7,546 nucleotides of DNA from Chitinophagaceae bacterium (GTDB lineage Bacteria > Bacteroidota > Bacteroidia > Chitinophagales > Chitinophagaceae), in NCBI GenBank assembly GCA_025455665.1, contig JALOMC010000119.1, positions 1-7,546 of the forward strand, read 5' to 3'. Every line of letters starts with the position of its first letter. Within the stretch, counting starts at the first letter, position 1. Below the pieces are notes generated by a model that was not told the origin of the DNA, did no database searches, and saw nothing but the letters and a program-made list of their open reading frames with translations. Made by a program: the position numbers and the translations under genes. This document shows, piece after piece, positions 4,740 through 7,546 of this stretch.

Positions 4740-7546
4740 ATGTCAGATCAAAAATTACCAAGATTACTAGCAGCAGCTAAGGAATTCAATATCGGCCAGG
4801 ATACCCTGGTGGAGTTTCTGGCGGGCAAAGGCTTCAGTCGCGACGACCTGAAGCCGACGGCCAAGCTTTTGCCCGAAATGTACACCGCCCTGCAAAAGGA
4901 GTTTCAGAGCGACAAGGTGGCCAAGGCCAAAAGCGACATGGTAGACCTGCCGAAAGGGAGCACTGCCGAACAACGCAAAAAGAAGGAAGAAGAAGAGGTT
5001 GTTTTCCGCAAGGAAGAGAAAAAAGCAGAACCGGCGCCGGCTGCCGCTGCCGCACCAGCCCCTGCCCCGGCCCCTGCCCCGGTGGTAGAAGTGGCCCCGC
5101 CGCCCCCGGCCCCCGAGCCTGCCCCGGCCCCCGTAGCAGAAGTGGCGCCGCCAGCTCCCGAGCCCGCCCCGGCACCGGCGGCAGCCCCCGCCCCCGTGGC
5201 CGATGAACCGGTGAAAATAGCCGCCCCCGAGCTGGAAGCTCCCAAGGTGTTGGGCACCATTGATCTGGCCGCTATTGACTCCAGCACCCGGCCTAAAAAG
5301 ACCCTGAAGAAAAAAGAGGAGCCTGCGCCGGTAGCGCCCGCCGCGGCCCCAGCGCCCACGGCCCCTGCAGCGGCTGAACCCGCCCCTGCTACCCCCGCCG
5401 TAGCCGCAGAACACAAGGCCGAAGAAGCGCCGAAAGAAGAAGAGAAAGTGATTGAAAACATTCAGGCCGAACGCCTGAGTGGCCCCAAAATTTTGGGTAA
5501 AATAGAACTGCCTGTAGAGCGGGATACCCGGCCGAAGCCCGAGGATCCGAAGCGCAAGCGCAAGCGCATAATTGTAGGTGGACCTGCCAACGACCCCAAC
5601 CGGAAGCCGGTAGACAACCGTGGCCCCCAACAGGGTGGCCGGGGTGGTGGCCAGCAGCAAGGGGGCGCCGGCGGCCGTCGCGATGATCGGCGTGTAGGCG
5701 CACCTTCCCGCAACACGGGTACTGGCCGCCGCGAAGACCGTGTCATCGATTCGAAAGAAATACAGCAGAAGCTGGCCGAAACACAGGCCCGCCTGAGTGG
5801 CGGTGGTGGCAACAAAGGCAGTAAAAACAGGGCCAAGCTGCGCCGCGAGAAGCGCCGCGAACTGGCCGAAATGCAGGAGGGCGAACACGACAGCAACGTA
5901 ATCGAGGTAACAGAATTCATCAGCGCCAGCGAACTGGCCAGCCTGATGGATGTGACCCCGACCGAAGTGGTAGCCAAGTGCTTCAGCCTCGGCCTCATGG
6001 TGTCTATCAACCAGCGCCTCGATGCAGAAGTGATCGAACTGGTGGCCAACGAGTTTGGCTACGATGCCAAGTTTGTGGGCCTGGAAGACCACGACGAAGA
6101 GGAAGAAGAAGATACTGATGACGAAGAAGACCTGCGGTCACGGGCGCCTATTGTAACCATCATGGGCCACGTAGACCATGGTAAGACCTCATTGCTCGAC
6201 TTTATCCGCAATGCCAATGTGGTATCGGGCGAAGCCGGTGGCATTACCCAGCACATTGGTGCCTATGAGGTAACCACCGCCAGCGGCAAAAAAATCACCT
6301 TCCTCGATACGCCGGGCCACGAAGCCTTTACGGCCATGCGTGCCCGTGGCGCCAAGGTGACCGATATCGCTGTGATTGTAATTGCGGCCGATGATGCAGT
6401 GATGCCCCAAACCAAGGAAGCCATCAGCCACGCACAGGCAGCTGGCGTACCCATGATTTTTGCCATCAACAAAATAGACAAGGACGGCGCCAACTCACAA
6501 AAAATATACGAGCAGCTGAGCCAGATGAACCTGCTGGTAGAAGAGTGGGGCGGTAAATACCAGAGCCAGGAGATCAGCGCCAAGAAGGGCCTGAACATCG
6601 ACCTGCTGATGGAGAAAATACTGCTGGAAGCCGAGATTCTGGACCTGAAAGCCAACCCCGAACGCGAAGCCGGCGGTACCATTATAGAAGCGACGCTGGA
6701 CAAAGGCCGCGGCTATGTAGCCACCGTGCTGGTACTGAATGGTACGCTGAAGCAAGGCGACATTGTAGTGAGTGGCCAATACTTTGGCCGCGTAAAAGCC
6801 ATGTTTAACGAACGGAACCAGAAAGTAGATGCGGCCGGCCCTGCCTCGCCAGCGCTGCTGCTGGGCCTGAACGGTGCCCCGCAGGCGGGTGAAAAATTCA
6901 GGGTGTACGAAGACGAAAGCGAGGCCAAACAAGCCGCTTACAAGCGTGGACAGATTCTGCGTGAGCAAGGCATGCGGGCCCGCAAGCACATCACGCTGGA
7001 TGAAATTGGCCGCCGCCTGGCATTGGGCAACTTTAAGGAGCTGAACGTGATCATCAAAGGTGACGTGGACGGCTCGGTAGAAGCCCTGAGCGATAGCCTG
7101 GAAAAGCTGAGCACCCAGGAAATAGTGGTGCGGGTAATACTGAAAGGCGTAGGGGCCGTGAGCGAAAACGACGTGACGCTGGCCAGTGCATCGGATGCCA
7201 TCATCATTGGCTTCAATGTGCGCCCCAACCAACAGGCATCACGCCTGGCCGAAAACGAAGGCATCGAAATCAAGCAATACTCGGTTATCTACAACGCCAT
7301 TAATGACGTAAAGGCAGCCATGGAAGGCCTGCTGGAACCCAAGGTGGAAGAGAAAGAAGTGGCCTCGGTGGAAATACGCGAAGTATTCAAATTCGACAAG
7401 GCAACCGTGGCTGGCTGCTACGTTACCTCGGGCAAAATCAAACGCGACGCCAAAATCCGCCTGTACCGCGATGGGGTGCTTATTTACCCCCGTACCGAAG
7501 GCGGCTTTGCCGAGCTGGGCAGCCTGAAGCGCTACAAAGACGACGT
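4740..7546 (+). CDS. infB: Translation initiation factor IF2 (3' end outside the window)
   Basis: IF2 is the GTPase that brings fMet-tRNA to the 30S subunit and drives 50S joining. From the ATG at 4740 the frame is open to the right edge: 935 codons, with only the end of domain IV missing. In order: an N-terminal IF2N-like helical unit (1-58), a charged helix, an Ala/Pro-rich linker (about 96-230), a basic Gly/Gln/Arg-rich part (PKRKRKR at 270-276), a second IF2N unit (about 387-446) and an acidic run (about 451-466). The G domain follows, with GHVDHGKT (476-483), GGITQHIG (500-507), DTPGHEAF (523-530), NKID (577-580) and SAK (613-615). Then come domain II (645 on), domain III (751 on) and domain IV (875 on, ASVEIREVFKF). 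All GTPase motifs are intact. The sequence PKxLGxI(D/E)L followed by TRPK occurs twice (168-186, 249-266). It is the third gene of the operon, 114 bp after nusA. Confidence 0.97.
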   Translation, partial: MSDQKLPRLLAAAKEFNIGQDTLVEFLAGKGFSRDDLKPTAKLLPEMYTALQKEFQSDKVAKAKSDMVDLPKGSTAEQRKKKEEEEVVFRKEEKKAEPAPAAAAAPAPAPAPAPVVEVAPPPPAPEPAPAPVAEVAPPAPEPAPAPAAAPAPVADEPVKIAAPELEAPKVLGTIDLAAIDSSTRPKKTLKKKEEPAPVAPAAAPAPTAPAAAEPAPATPAVAAEHKAEEAPKEEEKVIENIQAERLSGPKILGKIELPVERDTRPKPEDPKRKRKRIIVGGPANDPNRKPVDNRGPQQGGRGGGQQQGGAGGRRDDRRVGAPSRNTGTGRREDRVIDSKEIQQKLAETQARLSGGGGNKGSKNRAKLRREKRRELAEMQEGEHDSNVIEVTEFISASELASLMDVTPTEVVAKCFSLGLMVSINQRLDAEVIELVANEFGYDAKFVGLEDHDEEEEEDTDDEEDLRSRAPIVTIMGHVDHGKTSLLDFIRNANVVSGEAGGITQHIGAYEVTTASGKKITFLDTPGHEAFTAMRARGAKVTDIAVIVIAADDAVMPQTKEAISHAQAAGVPMIFAINKIDKDGANSQKIYEQLSQMNLLVEEWGGKYQSQEISAKKGLNIDLLMEKILLEAEILDLKANPEREAGGTIIEATLDKGRGYVATVLVLNGTLKQGDIVVSGQYFGRVKAMFNERNQKVDAAGPASPALLLGLNGAPQAGEKFRVYEDESEAKQAAYKRGQILREQGMRARKHITLDEIGRRLALGNFKELNVIIKGDVDGSVEALSDSLEKLSTQEIVVRVILKGVGAVSENDVTLASASDAIIIGFNVRPNQQASRLAENEGIEIKQYSVIYNAINDVKAAMEGLLEPKVEEKEVASVEIREVFKFDKATVAGCYVTSGKIKRDAKIRLYRDGVLIYPRTEGGFAELGSLKRYKDD
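5241..5537 (+). repeat. infB: Duplicated PK-LG-I-L...TRPK motif within the IF2 linker
   Basis: Inside infB, the bases at 5241-5297 encode PKVLGTIDLAAIDSSTRPK and those at 5484-5537 encode PKILGKIELPVERDTRPK. The two copies share 10 aligned identities plus conservative changes, and each is followed by a basic cluster (KKTLKKKEE; PEDPKRKRKR). Between them lies Ala/Pro/Glu-rich sequence of low complexity. Well-conserved short motifs in an otherwise unstructured linker suggest binding sites. I recall similar motifs in other Bacteroidota IF2 proteins, so they are probably lineage-specific and old. Confidence 0.6.

Noticed and set aside
5029..5430. Ala/Pro-rich low-complexity DNA as a possible tandem repeat or sequencing error
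   Set aside because: The infB frame stays open and in phase on both sides, and such linkers are usual in IF2; units are irregular rather than exact tandem copies.
4767..6092. Very long open frame on the minus strand (441 codons) opposite infB
   Set aside because: It is a shadow of infB: composition is Gly/Arg/Phe-rich from the antisense of Ala/Pro/Lys codons, and the plus-strand frame encodes an intact IF2.

Overview
The window looks like a chromosomal segment from a member of the Bacteroidota, most likely a Chitinophagales-type bacterium. Three things point there. The promoter ahead of rimP has the phylum's TAnnTTTGC -7 box. No start codon is preceded by a clear Shine-Dalgarno sequence. The RimP, NusA and IF2 proteins carry Bacteroidota-style features: a short single-repeat NusA C-terminus, an Ala/Pro-rich IF2 linker, and a secreted-protein C-terminal domain with an AENLGSIPPNTA motif. 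The lineage is inferred from these traits, not from a database match.

Layout. The left edge (1-132, minus strand) is the first 44 codons of a lipoprotein gene that runs out of the window. Upstream of it on the same strand is a possible 44-codon gene (186-320) with its own -7 box. Diverging from these, on the plus strand, are two closely spaced genes of unknown function (492-1493 and 1500-2762). They encode a secreted protein and a probable outer-membrane beta-barrel protein. A promoter at about 2765-2798 then starts the conserved rimP-nusA-infB cluster: 30S maturation factor (2861-3331), transcription termination/antitermination factor (3378-4625) and translation initiation factor IF2 (4740 to the right edge, lacking only its last part).

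How the genes work together. RimP, NusA and IF2 link 30S assembly, RNA polymerase pausing and antitermination, and start-codon selection. Their clustering is ancient and found in many bacteria. The two envelope genes upstream are probably co-transcribed with each other (6-bp gap) but are separated from the translation cluster by the promoter and a strong hairpin.

The most interesting non-coding signals lie in the translation operon. The short rimP leader holds a perfect 11-bp hairpin followed by a T-rich tract, overlapped by a 24-codon upstream ORF that runs into the rimP start. The 114-bp nusA-infB gap holds a second long hairpin. Both are candidates for attenuation or RNA-processing control of an operon that itself encodes the termination factor NusA. 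No RNA genes, insertion sequences, CRISPR arrays or defence systems are visible.
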